A stretch of DNA of 64,000 nucleotides, taken from assembly GCF_016134045.1 (NCBI RefSeq), contig NZ_CP065915.1:3967001-4031000 (forward strand), written 5' to 3'. Shown here piece after piece: positions 12,301 through 19,233 of the stretch (the first letter of the stretch is position 1; the number at the start of each line of letters is the position of its first letter). The translations under genes and the position numbers were made by a program. Under the pieces are notes generated by a model. The model did not search any database and was not told the DNA's origin. It worked only from the letters and a program-made list of their open reading frames with translations. Source of the stretch: Pelagovum pacificum (GTDB lineage Bacteria; Pseudomonadota; Alphaproteobacteria; Rhodobacterales; Rhodobacteraceae).

Positions 12301-14757
12301 ACGGAGGGCGAGAATATCATCCCGCTCGAGGTCACGGAGGAGTGGGGCGCGGGCGCCTATGTCACCGCCAGCGTTATCCGTCCGATGGACGTCTCTGAAA
12401 GCCGCAATCCGGCCCGCGCGCTCGGCCTGTCCTACGCGCAGGTCGATCCCGGCGACAAGGCGCTCTCCGTCTCCATCGAGGCCCCCGAAAGCGCGACCCC
12501 ACGCGACACGATGGAGGTCGGCGTGCAGGTCGACGGCATCGCCGAAGGGGAACAGGCTTACGTGACGCTCGCCGCCGTTGATGTCGGCATCCTCAACATC
12601 ACCGGTTTCGAGAGCCCCGATCCGCAAGGCCACTACTTCGGTCAGCGAAAGCTCGGCATCGAGATGCGCGACATCTACGGCCGCCTGCTCGACGGGATGA
12701 CCGGCGCGATGGGGCAGGTCCGCTCCGGCGGCGATGCCGGTGGCGTCGGCGCCATGCAGTCTCCGCCTCCGACGGAGGAACTGGTCGCCTACTTCACCGG
12801 CCCGGTTGAGGTCGGCCCGGACGGCCGCGCGGAGGCCAGCTTCGAGATCCCGGCCTTCAACGGCACCGTTCGATTGATGGCGATCGCGTGGTCCGGAACG
12901 GGCGTCGGACAGGCGGACGCCGACGTGCTGATCCGCGATCCGGTCGTGGTCAACGTCACCGTCCCCCGCTTCCTCGCCCCCGGCGACCGGAGCCGGATGC
13001 TGATCGAGGTGACTCATGCCTATGGGCCCACTGGCCCGGTCGAACTTGACGTGACCTCTGCGGGGCTGAACCTTGTCGCCCCTGACGGGTTCCTCGACGG
13101 CTCCGTGCAGGATCAGACCGGCTTCGTCCGCTCCGTCCCGATCGTCGCGGAGGGGGCCGGCGTGCATGACATCACCCTCACCGTCACCGGCCCAGACGGT
13201 GATGAACTGGTGAAGACGGTGACGATCCCGGTGCAGGTCAACGATCCGGAGGTCTCCCGCACCCATCGCTTCACACTCGCGGCGGGCGAGAGCTTCACCT
13301 TCGACGACCAGGTCTTCGCGGGCTTCGTTCCCGCCTCGTCGAGCGCCACGCTCTCCGTCGGGCCGCTGGCGCGGTTCGATGCGCCCGGCCTGCTCGCCAT
13401 GCTGGACCGCTATCCCTACGGCTGCACCGAGCAGATCACGTCGCAGGCGCTGCCGCTGCTCTACTTCGATCAGGTCGCCACTGCGATGGGGCTGGAACAG
13501 GCGGGCGAAGTCGGTGAGCGGATCGACGACGCCATCACTGCCGTCCTCGCCAACCAGTCACGGAACGGGGCGTTCGGCCTCTGGGGGCCCTATTCCGGCG
13601 ACCTCTGGCTCGATGCCTATGTCACGGACTTCCTGAGCCGGGCGAAAGCGCGCGGCCACGATGTGCCGGACGTCGCCTTCGAGATGGCGATCGACAACCT
13701 GCGCAACCGGGTGAACTACTATCCCGATTTCGACAGCGGCGGTCATGACCTTGCCTATGCGCTGATGGTGCTCGCCCGGGAGGGCGCGGCGGCCATCGGC
13801 GACCTGCGCTACTACGCCGACGAGAAGGCGGAGGATTTCACCGCCCCGCTCGCCGCCGCGCAGCTGGGCGCCGCCCTCGCGCAATACGGCGAACAGCGAC
13901 GCGCCGACGCGATGTTCTCCCGCGCTGCGTCGCTTCTGAACGAGCGTCTGAAATCGGACACCGAGGCCTCCGTCTGGCGGGCCGACTATGGCACCGACAC
14001 GCGTGACGCGGCGGCCGTGCTCGCCCTCGCCGTCGAGGCCGGGTCGGGGGCCGTCGACCGCGAGCGCCTGTCCGAGGTGATCGCCCGCCCCGGCCGTCCC
14101 TCCACGCAGGAGGCGACGTGGACCCTGCTCGCCGCCAACGCGCTGATCGACGACCTGCGCGAGACCGGCGTGACGGTCGACGGCGCCGCGCCTGCAGGAC
14201 CGATCGTCCACATGCGCGAGGACGCGGTGAACTCTGCCCCCGTCGTGTTCTCCAACGAGAGCGACACGGACACCGAGCTGACCCTGACCACCTTCGGCGT
14301 GCCGGAACTGGCGGAGCCGGCGGGCGGCAACGGCTACCAGATCCAGCGCGAGTACTTCACGATGGAAGGTGAGGCCGTCGATCCGACCGGCATCACCACC
14401 GGCACGAGGCTCGTCACCGTTCTGACCGTCCGGCCCTTCGGGCGGCAGGAGGCGCGGCTGATGGTGAATGACCCGCTGCCGGCGGGCTTCGAGATCGACA
14501 ACCCGAACCTGTTGCGGGGCGGTGATATCTCCGCGCTCGACTGGCTCGACCCGGTGCAGGGCGAGAATGCGGAGTTCCGGCAGGACCGCTTCCTTGCCGC
14601 CGTCGACTGGCGCGACGACGAGGTGTTCCGCCTCGCCTACATCGTCCGCGCCGTATCGCCGGGCGAGTATCATCACCCCGCCGCCAGCGTCGAGGATATG
14701 TATCGCCCGCAGATGCGTGCCAACACGGACACGGGCCGGGTGACGATCGTCGAATGA
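9328..14757 (+). CDS. Alpha-2-macroglobulin family protein with N-terminal PAN/Apple domain
   Basis: This 1809-residue exported protein begins with a signal peptide (cleavage likely after VAAAQ). Residues about 30-95 form a PAN/Apple-like domain with paired cysteines (DACQAACFADNSCVAFTYN, GSCFPKSG). Macroglobulin (MG) repeats follow, then a thiol-ester domain with GCTEQ, in which Cys1366 and Gln1369 would form the thioester that traps attacking proteases. Bacterial A2Ms are periplasmic and guard the envelope against foreign proteases; they typically pair with PBP1C, as here, where pbpC starts in an ATGA overlap. The start at 9328 has TTAGGAG nine bases upstream and gives an immediate signal peptide; an in-frame ATG at 9289 does not. 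No lipobox is visible, so it is probably soluble periplasmic. Confidence 0.95.
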   Translation: MTRLFLTLVFALVASVAAAQDPIPDRRVAISRNLDFYGADLATIFDTTLDACQAACFADNSCVAFTYNQRNGSCFPKSGVSDVTAYDGAVSGRLLRTDPQVFSTMEARIESASFLSPRDFNAARDLGQTIGRLHSSDENTAQELLATVETSRRNDDLYTALLYTGAALALTDRADLWVDYSILARSASVSDTSERNRIRDRAVPAAINGYLRASGAAQQATALVALAEALEDDDRGRLMIDALRAAQEADFRRDTETLLEDAIGKYGFRVTDTDVESDSAEPRLCAIFNEPLVPAGVDYAPYVQLPDESLTVQASGEQLCVDGVVHGSRYRIVLREGLPAESGETLIRPIELTMYVRDRAPQVRFAGRGYVLPRTGEAALPVESVNVETVDLTLSTVTDRNIVRAMQEDLFARPLYAYDQDYFETYIGNEVWTGEADVQMELNADMTTRIPLAEAIADQPPGVYVLRASVPGQDPYDDPPATQWFVLSDLGIATMMGIDGLTVVVRSLADASATEGATITLISNANEVLETATTDATGVATFAPGLTRGTGAAAPALVTVEQGDDMAFLSLTGPAFDLSDRGVEGREPAPPVDVFLATDRGAYRAGETIHVTALMRDQTALAEVGLPLTAILTRPDGVEYSRHYSETDAAGGHVFALPVAGNAPRGVWEVGLYLDVDEAPLASDTVLVEDFLPERIDVALDLPETVSQTDTPPLKVQADYLFGAPAAGLDIVGDVIIRAASSVSEWPGYSFGRYDEPLSPRAVSLGSDWQTAEDGSALVDVKIPEIESGGRPMELLVNASVNELSGRPVERQATAQVLPDSAMIGIRPEFDGVVGEGTSAAFSLIGLASDLSAQPMDVSWTVNRVTTTYQWYRVNGRWNWEPVTRREEVASDTATLGEDSVEVSVPVDWGRYEIVVERTDGAYLASSQSFYAGWYAPADTGDTPDMLEASLDAESYLPGETAEFRIVPRYAGTALVTVMSNRVIRMEAVDVTEGENIIPLEVTEEWGAGAYVTASVIRPMDVSESRNPARALGLSYAQVDPGDKALSVSIEAPESATPRDTMEVGVQVDGIAEGEQAYVTLAAVDVGILNITGFESPDPQGHYFGQRKLGIEMRDIYGRLLDGMTGAMGQVRSGGDAGGVGAMQSPPPTEELVAYFTGPVEVGPDGRAEASFEIPAFNGTVRLMAIAWSGTGVGQADADVLIRDPVVVNVTVPRFLAPGDRSRMLIEVTHAYGPTGPVELDVTSAGLNLVAPDGFLDGSVQDQTGFVRSVPIVAEGAGVHDITLTVTGPDGDELVKTVTIPVQVNDPEVSRTHRFTLAAGESFTFDDQVFAGFVPASSSATLSVGPLARFDAPGLLAMLDRYPYGCTEQITSQALPLLYFDQVATAMGLEQAGEVGERIDDAITAVLANQSRNGAFGLWGPYSGDLWLDAYVTDFLSRAKARGHDVPDVAFEMAIDNLRNRVNYYPDFDSGGHDLAYALMVLAREGAAAIGDLRYYADEKAEDFTAPLAAAQLGAALAQYGEQRRADAMFSRAASLLNERLKSDTEASVWRADYGTDTRDAAAVLALAVEAGSGAVDRERLSEVIARPGRPSTQEATWTLLAANALIDDLRETGVTVDGAAPAGPIVHMREDAVNSAPVVFSNESDTDTELTLTTFGVPELAEPAGGNGYQIQREYFTMEGEAVDPTGITTGTRLVTVLTVRPFGRQEARLMVNDPLPAGFEIDNPNLLRGGDISALDWLDPVQGENAEFRQDRFLAAVDWRDDEVFRLAYIVRAVSPGEYHHPAASVEDMYRPQMRANTDTGRVTIVE

Positions 14758-16787
14758 GCCGGCGCTGGGCATGGGTGCTGTTTGTCGCCGCAGTGGCGAT
14801 GGGCGCGCTCGCCCACGGGCGGGATCGCTTCGATGACTGGGTCGACGCGACGGTCCTGCCGCCGCTGACGGTCGAGACCTCGGTCGAGGTTCTGGACCGG
14901 AACGGCGAACTGCTGCGTCCCTTCCTCGTCGCGGACGGGCGCTGGCGGCTCGCTGTTGGGTTCGACGGGGTGGACCGCGATTACATCGACATGCTGATCC
15001 GCTACGAGGACAAGCGCTTCTGGGATCACCACGGCATCGACCCGGTCGCGATGACCCGCGCCGTCTACCAGGCGGTGCGCTACGGGCGGGTGATCTCCGG
15101 CGGCTCGACCCTGACGATGCAGGTCGCGCGGATCATCGAGGACGGGACCACCGGACAGATGTCCGGAAAGCTGCGGCAGATGCGCGTCGCGCTCGCGCTC
15201 GAGCGCCGGCTGTCGAAGGAGGAGATCCTGACGATCTACCTCAACCGTGCGCCGTTCGGGGGGAACCTCGAAGGCGTGCGGGCCGCGACCTTCGCCTACT
15301 TCCGCAAACCGCCGAACCGGCTAACCCCGGCGCAGGCCGCGCTGCTGGTCGCCCTGCCGCAATCGCCCGAGGCCCGCAGGCCCGACCGTGACCCGGCGGC
15401 GGCACGCGCGTCGCGGGACCGGGTGCTGGCCCGTATGGCGCGGGACGGCATCCTCGATCCGGCAGAGGCGGAGGCCGCGATCACCGAGGCCGCGCCGCGG
15501 GGACGTCACGATTTCCCGGCGCTCGCCGCGCACCTTGCCGAACGAATGACCGAAACCGATCCGGTGGCCGGTATCCACCAGACGACGCTGAACGCCGGCC
15601 TTCAGGCCGAGCTCGAGGATCTCGCTGCCGGCGCAGTGCGCGACGCGGGGGACCGGATGCAGGTGGCGATCCTCGTCGCCGACCACACGACGGGAGAGGT
15701 GCTCGCCTCCGTCGGCTCCGCCGCTTACACCGCCGACGCGCGGCAGGGCTTCGTCGACATGACGCAGGCGCTTCGGTCTCCCGGATCCACGCTGAAGCCG
15801 CTGGTCTACGGGCTCGCCTTCGACCGGGGGCTGGTCCATCCCGAAACGCTGATCGCCGACCGGCCCGTCGGCTTCGACGGCTATGCCCCGCAGAATTTCG
15901 ATGGCATGTTCCGGGGGGAACTGCCCGTCCGCCGCGCGCTGCAACTGTCGCTGAACGTGCCGGTGGTGAGCCTGCTCGACGCGCTCGGCCCGCAGCATTT
16001 GCTGACCGGCCTGCGCCGCGCCGGGGCGGAGCCCGCGTTGCCCGGCGGTCGTCCTGGCCTTGCCGTCGCGCTCGGCGGGATCGGCGTGACGCTCGAGGAC
16101 CTGACACGGCTCTATGCCGCCTTCGCCAACGATGGTGTCGCCGTCGACCTGCGCACCCGCCCCGACCCGACCGAGGGCTTCGTGCCGCATCACCTGATGA
16201 ACCGCGCCGCCGCGTGGGAGCTTGGCGATATCCTCCGCGACACGCCGCGCCCCGCCGGCGTGATGGGCGAGGGGATCGCCTACAAGACCGGCACGTCCTA
16301 CGGATACCGGGATGCCTGGGCGATGGGCTATGACGGGCGGCATGTGATCGGCGTGTGGATGGGCCGCGCCGACGGCACACCGGTGCCGGGCATCTTCGGG
16401 GCGGGCCTCGCCGCGCCGGTGCTTTTCTCCGCTTTCGACCGGCTGAAGCCGGAGGCGGACTCGCTGCCGCCCCCGCCACCCGAGACGCTGCTGGTGAGCA
16501 ATGCCTCCCTGCCGCAGGCGCTTCAGCGGTTCCGCCCGCGCGGCGAGCTGGTCGCGGACGGCCCGCGCATCGCGTTCCCGCCACAGGGCGCCGTGGTCGA
16601 AGGAGACCTGCTGGTGGTGAAGGTCCGCGACGGGGCCGCGCCTTTCACGTGGCTCGCCAACGGCGCGCCGGTGGGGCAGGGGCACCGCCGCGAAATCCAG
16701 ATCGACGGGCTCGGACCCGGCTTTTCCGATCTTACCGTCATCGACGCCGAGGGGCGGGCGGCGCGCGTGTCGGTCGAAATGCGCTGA
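14754..16787 (+). CDS. pbpC: Penicillin-binding protein 1C
   Basis: The 677-residue bifunctional enzyme has one N-terminal membrane anchor (residues about 4-20). The glycosyltransferase family 51 domain carries IRYEDKRFWDHHGID with catalytic Glu85, GGSTLTMQVAR and RRLSKEEILTIYLN. The transpeptidase domain has SPGSTLKP with nucleophile Ser345, SLN in LQLSLNVP, and KTGT at Lys511. A C-terminal BiPBP_C module closes it. PBP1C polymerises, and possibly cross-links, peptidoglycan at the outer face of the inner membrane. It overlaps the alpha-2-macroglobulin stop codon (ATGA), the usual pairing: the A2M is thought to protect the cell while PBP1C repairs breached wall. The thiolase gene converges three bases after its end. 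Confidence 0.96.
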   Translation: MSRRWAWVLFVAAVAMGALAHGRDRFDDWVDATVLPPLTVETSVEVLDRNGELLRPFLVADGRWRLAVGFDGVDRDYIDMLIRYEDKRFWDHHGIDPVAMTRAVYQAVRYGRVISGGSTLTMQVARIIEDGTTGQMSGKLRQMRVALALERRLSKEEILTIYLNRAPFGGNLEGVRAATFAYFRKPPNRLTPAQAALLVALPQSPEARRPDRDPAAARASRDRVLARMARDGILDPAEAEAAITEAAPRGRHDFPALAAHLAERMTETDPVAGIHQTTLNAGLQAELEDLAAGAVRDAGDRMQVAILVADHTTGEVLASVGSAAYTADARQGFVDMTQALRSPGSTLKPLVYGLAFDRGLVHPETLIADRPVGFDGYAPQNFDGMFRGELPVRRALQLSLNVPVVSLLDALGPQHLLTGLRRAGAEPALPGGRPGLAVALGGIGVTLEDLTRLYAAFANDGVAVDLRTRPDPTEGFVPHHLMNRAAAWELGDILRDTPRPAGVMGEGIAYKTGTSYGYRDAWAMGYDGRHVIGVWMGRADGTPVPGIFGAGLAAPVLFSAFDRLKPEADSLPPPPPETLLVSNASLPQALQRFRPRGELVADGPRIAFPPQGAVVEGDLLVVKVRDGAAPFTWLANGAPVGQGHRREIQIDGLGPGFSDLTVIDAEGRAARVSVEMR

Positions 16788-16790
16788 GGG

Positions 16791-17957
16791 TCAGACGCTC
16801 TCGATCGCCAGCGCGATGCCCTGACCGCCGCCGATGCACATGGTGACGATCGCGCGGCCGCCACCGATGCGCTTCAGCTCGTAGAGCGCCTTCACCGTCA
16901 GGATCGCCCCCGTCGCCCCGACCGGATGGCCAAGCGCGATGGCGCCGCCGTTCGGGTTCACCCGGTCCGGGTCGATGCCGAGCTCGCGACTCACCGCGAC
17001 GGCCTGCGCCGCGAACGCCTCGTTCGACTCGATGACGGCGAAGTCGCCGATAGACAGGCCCGTCCGCTCCAGGAGCTTCCGCACGGCAGGGACCGGGCCG
17101 ATGCCCATCACTTCGGGCCGGACCCCGGAGACGGCGTAGCCGAGCACTCGCGCCAGCGGCGTGCCAGCGTCCGCGTCCGCCCGCGCCAGGATCAGCGCCG
17201 CCGCGCCGTCGTTGATACCGCTGGCGTTGCCTGCGGTGACGCTGCCGTCCTTGCGGAAGGCCGCGCGCAGACCGGCGAGCGCCTCGGCCGTCGTTTCCCT
17301 CGGGTGTTCGTCGGTGGCGAAGCTGATCGAGCCCTTCCGGGTCTGCATCTCCACCGGGACGATCTGATCCTTGAAACGGCCTTCGGCGATGGCCCGCGCG
17401 GCCCGGGTTTGGCTGTCCAGCGCGAAGGCATCCTGATCCTCGCGGCTGACGCCATGTTCGTCCGCAACGTTCTCCGCCGTCACGCCCATGTGGCCGGTGC
17501 CGAACGGGCAGTTGAGCGCGCCGAGCATCATGTCGAGCGAGGCGACATCCCCCATCTTCGCGCCCCACCGCTGCTGGGGGACGATGAAAGGCGCGCGGCT
17601 CATCGACTCCGCGCCACCTGCAAGCGCGACGTCCGCGTCGCCGAGCATCAGCGACTGTACCGCGCTGACGATCGCCTGCGCACCCGAACCGCACAGTCGG
17701 TTCACGTTCATCGCCGGAACCGTCTCGGGAACCCCGGCCTCCATCGCGGCGACGCGGGACAGGTACATATCCCGCGGCTCCGTGTTGATGACGTGCCCGA
17801 ACACGACGGTGCCGACCCGGTCGGGCGCGATGCCCGCCCGCTCGATCGCGGCCGAGGCGACCGTCGCGCCGAGCGTGATCGGCGGCACGGCGGCGAGGGA
17901 TCCGCCGAAGGTGCCGATGGCAGTGCGCGCGGCGGACAGAATCACGATGTCGGACAT
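16791..17957 (-). CDS. Acetyl-CoA acyltransferase (thiolase, BktB/PhaA-like)
   Basis: A complete 388-residue thiolase. The acyl-accepting cysteine is Cys89 in NVNRLCGSG, and the C-terminal active site is shown by NEAFAAQ, GHPVGATGA (His) and the second cysteine in MCIGGGQG. Thiolases of this type condense two acetyl-CoA, or acetyl-CoA with a longer acyl-CoA, or run the reverse cleavage. The sequence resembles the beta-ketothiolase BktB branch more than degradative FadA, but it cannot settle whether the role is in polyhydroxyalkanoate synthesis, acetoacetyl-CoA formation or amino-acid catabolism. It appears monocistronic, ends three bases from convergent pbpC, and has about 200 bases of non-coding DNA upstream. 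Confidence 0.92.
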   Translation of the reverse strand: MSDIVILSAARTAIGTFGGSLAAVPPITLGATVASAAIERAGIAPDRVGTVVFGHVINTEPRDMYLSRVAAMEAGVPETVPAMNVNRLCGSGAQAIVSAVQSLMLGDADVALAGGAESMSRAPFIVPQQRWGAKMGDVASLDMMLGALNCPFGTGHMGVTAENVADEHGVSREDQDAFALDSQTRAARAIAEGRFKDQIVPVEMQTRKGSISFATDEHPRETTAEALAGLRAAFRKDGSVTAGNASGINDGAAALILARADADAGTPLARVLGYAVSGVRPEVMGIGPVPAVRKLLERTGLSIGDFAVIESNEAFAAQAVAVSRELGIDPDRVNPNGGAIALGHPVGATGAILTVKALYELKRIGGGRAIVTMCIGGGQGIALAIESV

Positions 17958-18153
17958 GGACGGCTTCCCCTCATTCTTTGTTCGGAGAGCTTAACCGGCT
18001 GCAATCGCGCGGTCATTCGGGACGGCGCGTCACGAACCTGCGGCGCAAAGGCCGCAGTTGCGATGCAAAACTCACACACCTCATGGGGCGACGTTGACCA
18101 CGGCGTCAGGAGCGACTTCGCTCGACTCCGGGCACTGTGGGGGCTGCCCTTGT

Positions 18154-18267
18154 ATGAATAGATTGCTTTGCGAGGCATTGAGGTTCGTGCGCGTGGTCGC
18201 GGTGTCTTACGCGATCGGTTCGACCCTGCCGATAATGATACTGCTCGTCATGGAGGCCATCGGTTGA
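18154..18267 (+). CDS. Candidate 37-residue single-span membrane peptide
   Basis: The frame starts at ATG 18154 and encodes an amphipathic N-terminus (MNRLLCEALRFVRVV) followed by one hydrophobic span ending GSTLPIMILLVMEAIG. It stops in a TTGA overlap with the next small gene. A G-rich stretch (GGGGGCTG) 10-15 bases upstream is a weak ribosome-binding site. No family is recognised. The coupling to a second small membrane protein and then to an ABC exporter makes it worth recording, but a gene this short in GC-rich DNA may be spurious. Confidence 0.4.
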   Translation: MNRLLCEALRFVRVVAVSYAIGSTLPIMILLVMEAIG

Positions 18268-18521
18268 TCTGGCCGGTCGTCCTGTTCCTTGCCCTTCAGG
18301 CTTTCGTGTTCCTCGTGTGGGCGGCGCTCGCGTTCCAGACGCTGTTCCGGTTGAGGGCGCGGGCCGTCGACCGGACCGGGCGGCAGTTCCCCGGCCCCGT
18401 GACCTTCATCAACACGACGAGCGAATGGATGCGCGACCCGGCCGAGGCGCGGCAGCGGCGTATCCTGCTCGCGGCCACGCTGCTGATGATCTCGCTGACG
18501 CTGATCTCCGCCTACCGTTGA
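18264..18521 (+). CDS. Small two-helix membrane protein, unknown function
   Basis: An 85-residue protein with two clear membrane segments (residues about 3-28 and 65-84) joined by a polar loop containing TGRQFPGPVTF and EWMRDPAEARQRR. I do not recognise a family. The start is taken as TTG at 18264, with a good GGAGG seven bases upstream at 18252-18256. An in-frame ATG at 18168 would add an Arg-rich leader antagonistic to membrane insertion. It overlaps the preceding 37-residue frame (TTGA) and is followed after about 55 bases by the ABC exporter operon, with no terminator seen between. A role as an accessory membrane subunit of that exporter is possible but only inferred from position. Confidence 0.62.
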   Translation: MIWPVVLFLALQAFVFLVWAALAFQTLFRLRARAVDRTGRQFPGPVTFINTTSEWMRDPAEARQRRILLAATLLMISLTLISAYR

Positions 18522-18576
18522 GCCTTTTCCTTTGCCGGCCCACGGCCTAGGTCGTTTGCGGTCAAAAGGGACGGGC

Positions 18577-19233
18577 ATGCTTCTTACAATCGCGGACGTT
18601 CACAAATCCTTCCCCGGCGCGGATGAGCCCGTGCCGGTGCTGCGCGGTGTGTCGCTGACGTTGGACGCCGGCGGCACGCTCGCGCTGACCGGCGAATCCG
18701 GCAGCGGCAAGAGCACGCTGCTTCATATCGCCGGAGGACTGGACCGCGCCGACAGCGGCAAGGTCCTGCTTCTTGGCGAGGATGTCGCGCAGATGGACGA
18801 GCGCGGCCGCGCCCGCGTGCGGCGCGGGACGGTTGGCGTGGTGTTCCAGCAGTTCAACCTGATCCCGTCGCTCGACGTTGCCGCCAACATCGCCTTCCAG
18901 GCGCGGATCGCGGGGCGGCATGACGAAGGCTGGTGCAGGACACTGGCCGAAAGGATGGGGCTTTCCGGACATCTGTCGCGCTACCCGGAGGAACTTTCCG
19001 GCGGGCAACAGCAGAGGGTCGCGATCGCCCGCACGCTCGCCGCGAAGCCGAAGCTGGTGCTGGCGGACGAGCCGACCGGCAACCTCGACGAGACGACGGC
19101 GGAGCAGGTCCTGTCCCTGATGCTCGACCTCGTGACCGAGACGGGAGCGGGGCTGTTGATGGTCACCCACTCCGACCGCCTCGCCAGCCGAATGGAGCGT
19201 CGCCTGCACCTCGCGCTTGGGGCGGTGACGTGA
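18577..19233 (+). CDS. ABC transporter ATP-binding protein (LolD/MacB/AttE-like)
   Basis: The 218-residue ATPase shows all nucleotide-binding motifs: Walker A GESGSGKST, Q-loop VVFQQFNLIPSLDV, signature LSGGQQQRVAIAR, Walker B LVLADEPTGNLDE and the switch histidine in MVTHSD. The DEPTGNLDE form and the Q-loop NLIPSL are characteristic of the LolD/MacB/FtsE-related exporters that work with FtsX-like permeases. It energises the membrane protein encoded next, whose GTG start overlaps its stop codon (GTGA). With the downstream lipocalin the set resembles the AttEFGH arrangement known from other bacteria, whose substrate is not settled. The start at 18577 gives the usual short N-terminus. Confidence 0.93.
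   Translation: MLLTIADVHKSFPGADEPVPVLRGVSLTLDAGGTLALTGESGSGKSTLLHIAGGLDRADSGKVLLLGEDVAQMDERGRARVRRGTVGVVFQQFNLIPSLDVAANIAFQARIAGRHDEGWCRTLAERMGLSGHLSRYPEELSGGQQQRVAIARTLAAKPKLVLADEPTGNLDETTAEQVLSLMLDLVTETGAGLLMVTHSDRLASRMERRLHLALGAVT

Noticed and set aside
10789..13266. An 825-codon minus-strand frame inside the alpha-2-macroglobulin gene
   Set aside because: Antisense shadow with no domain, no ribosome-binding site and no neighbouring gene on that strand.
18063..18161. A 32-codon plus-strand frame beginning MQNSHTSWGD, just before the 37-residue peptide
   Set aside because: No convincing ribosome-binding site, no hydrophobic segment or motif, and its end overlaps the next candidate start in another frame without typical coupling.
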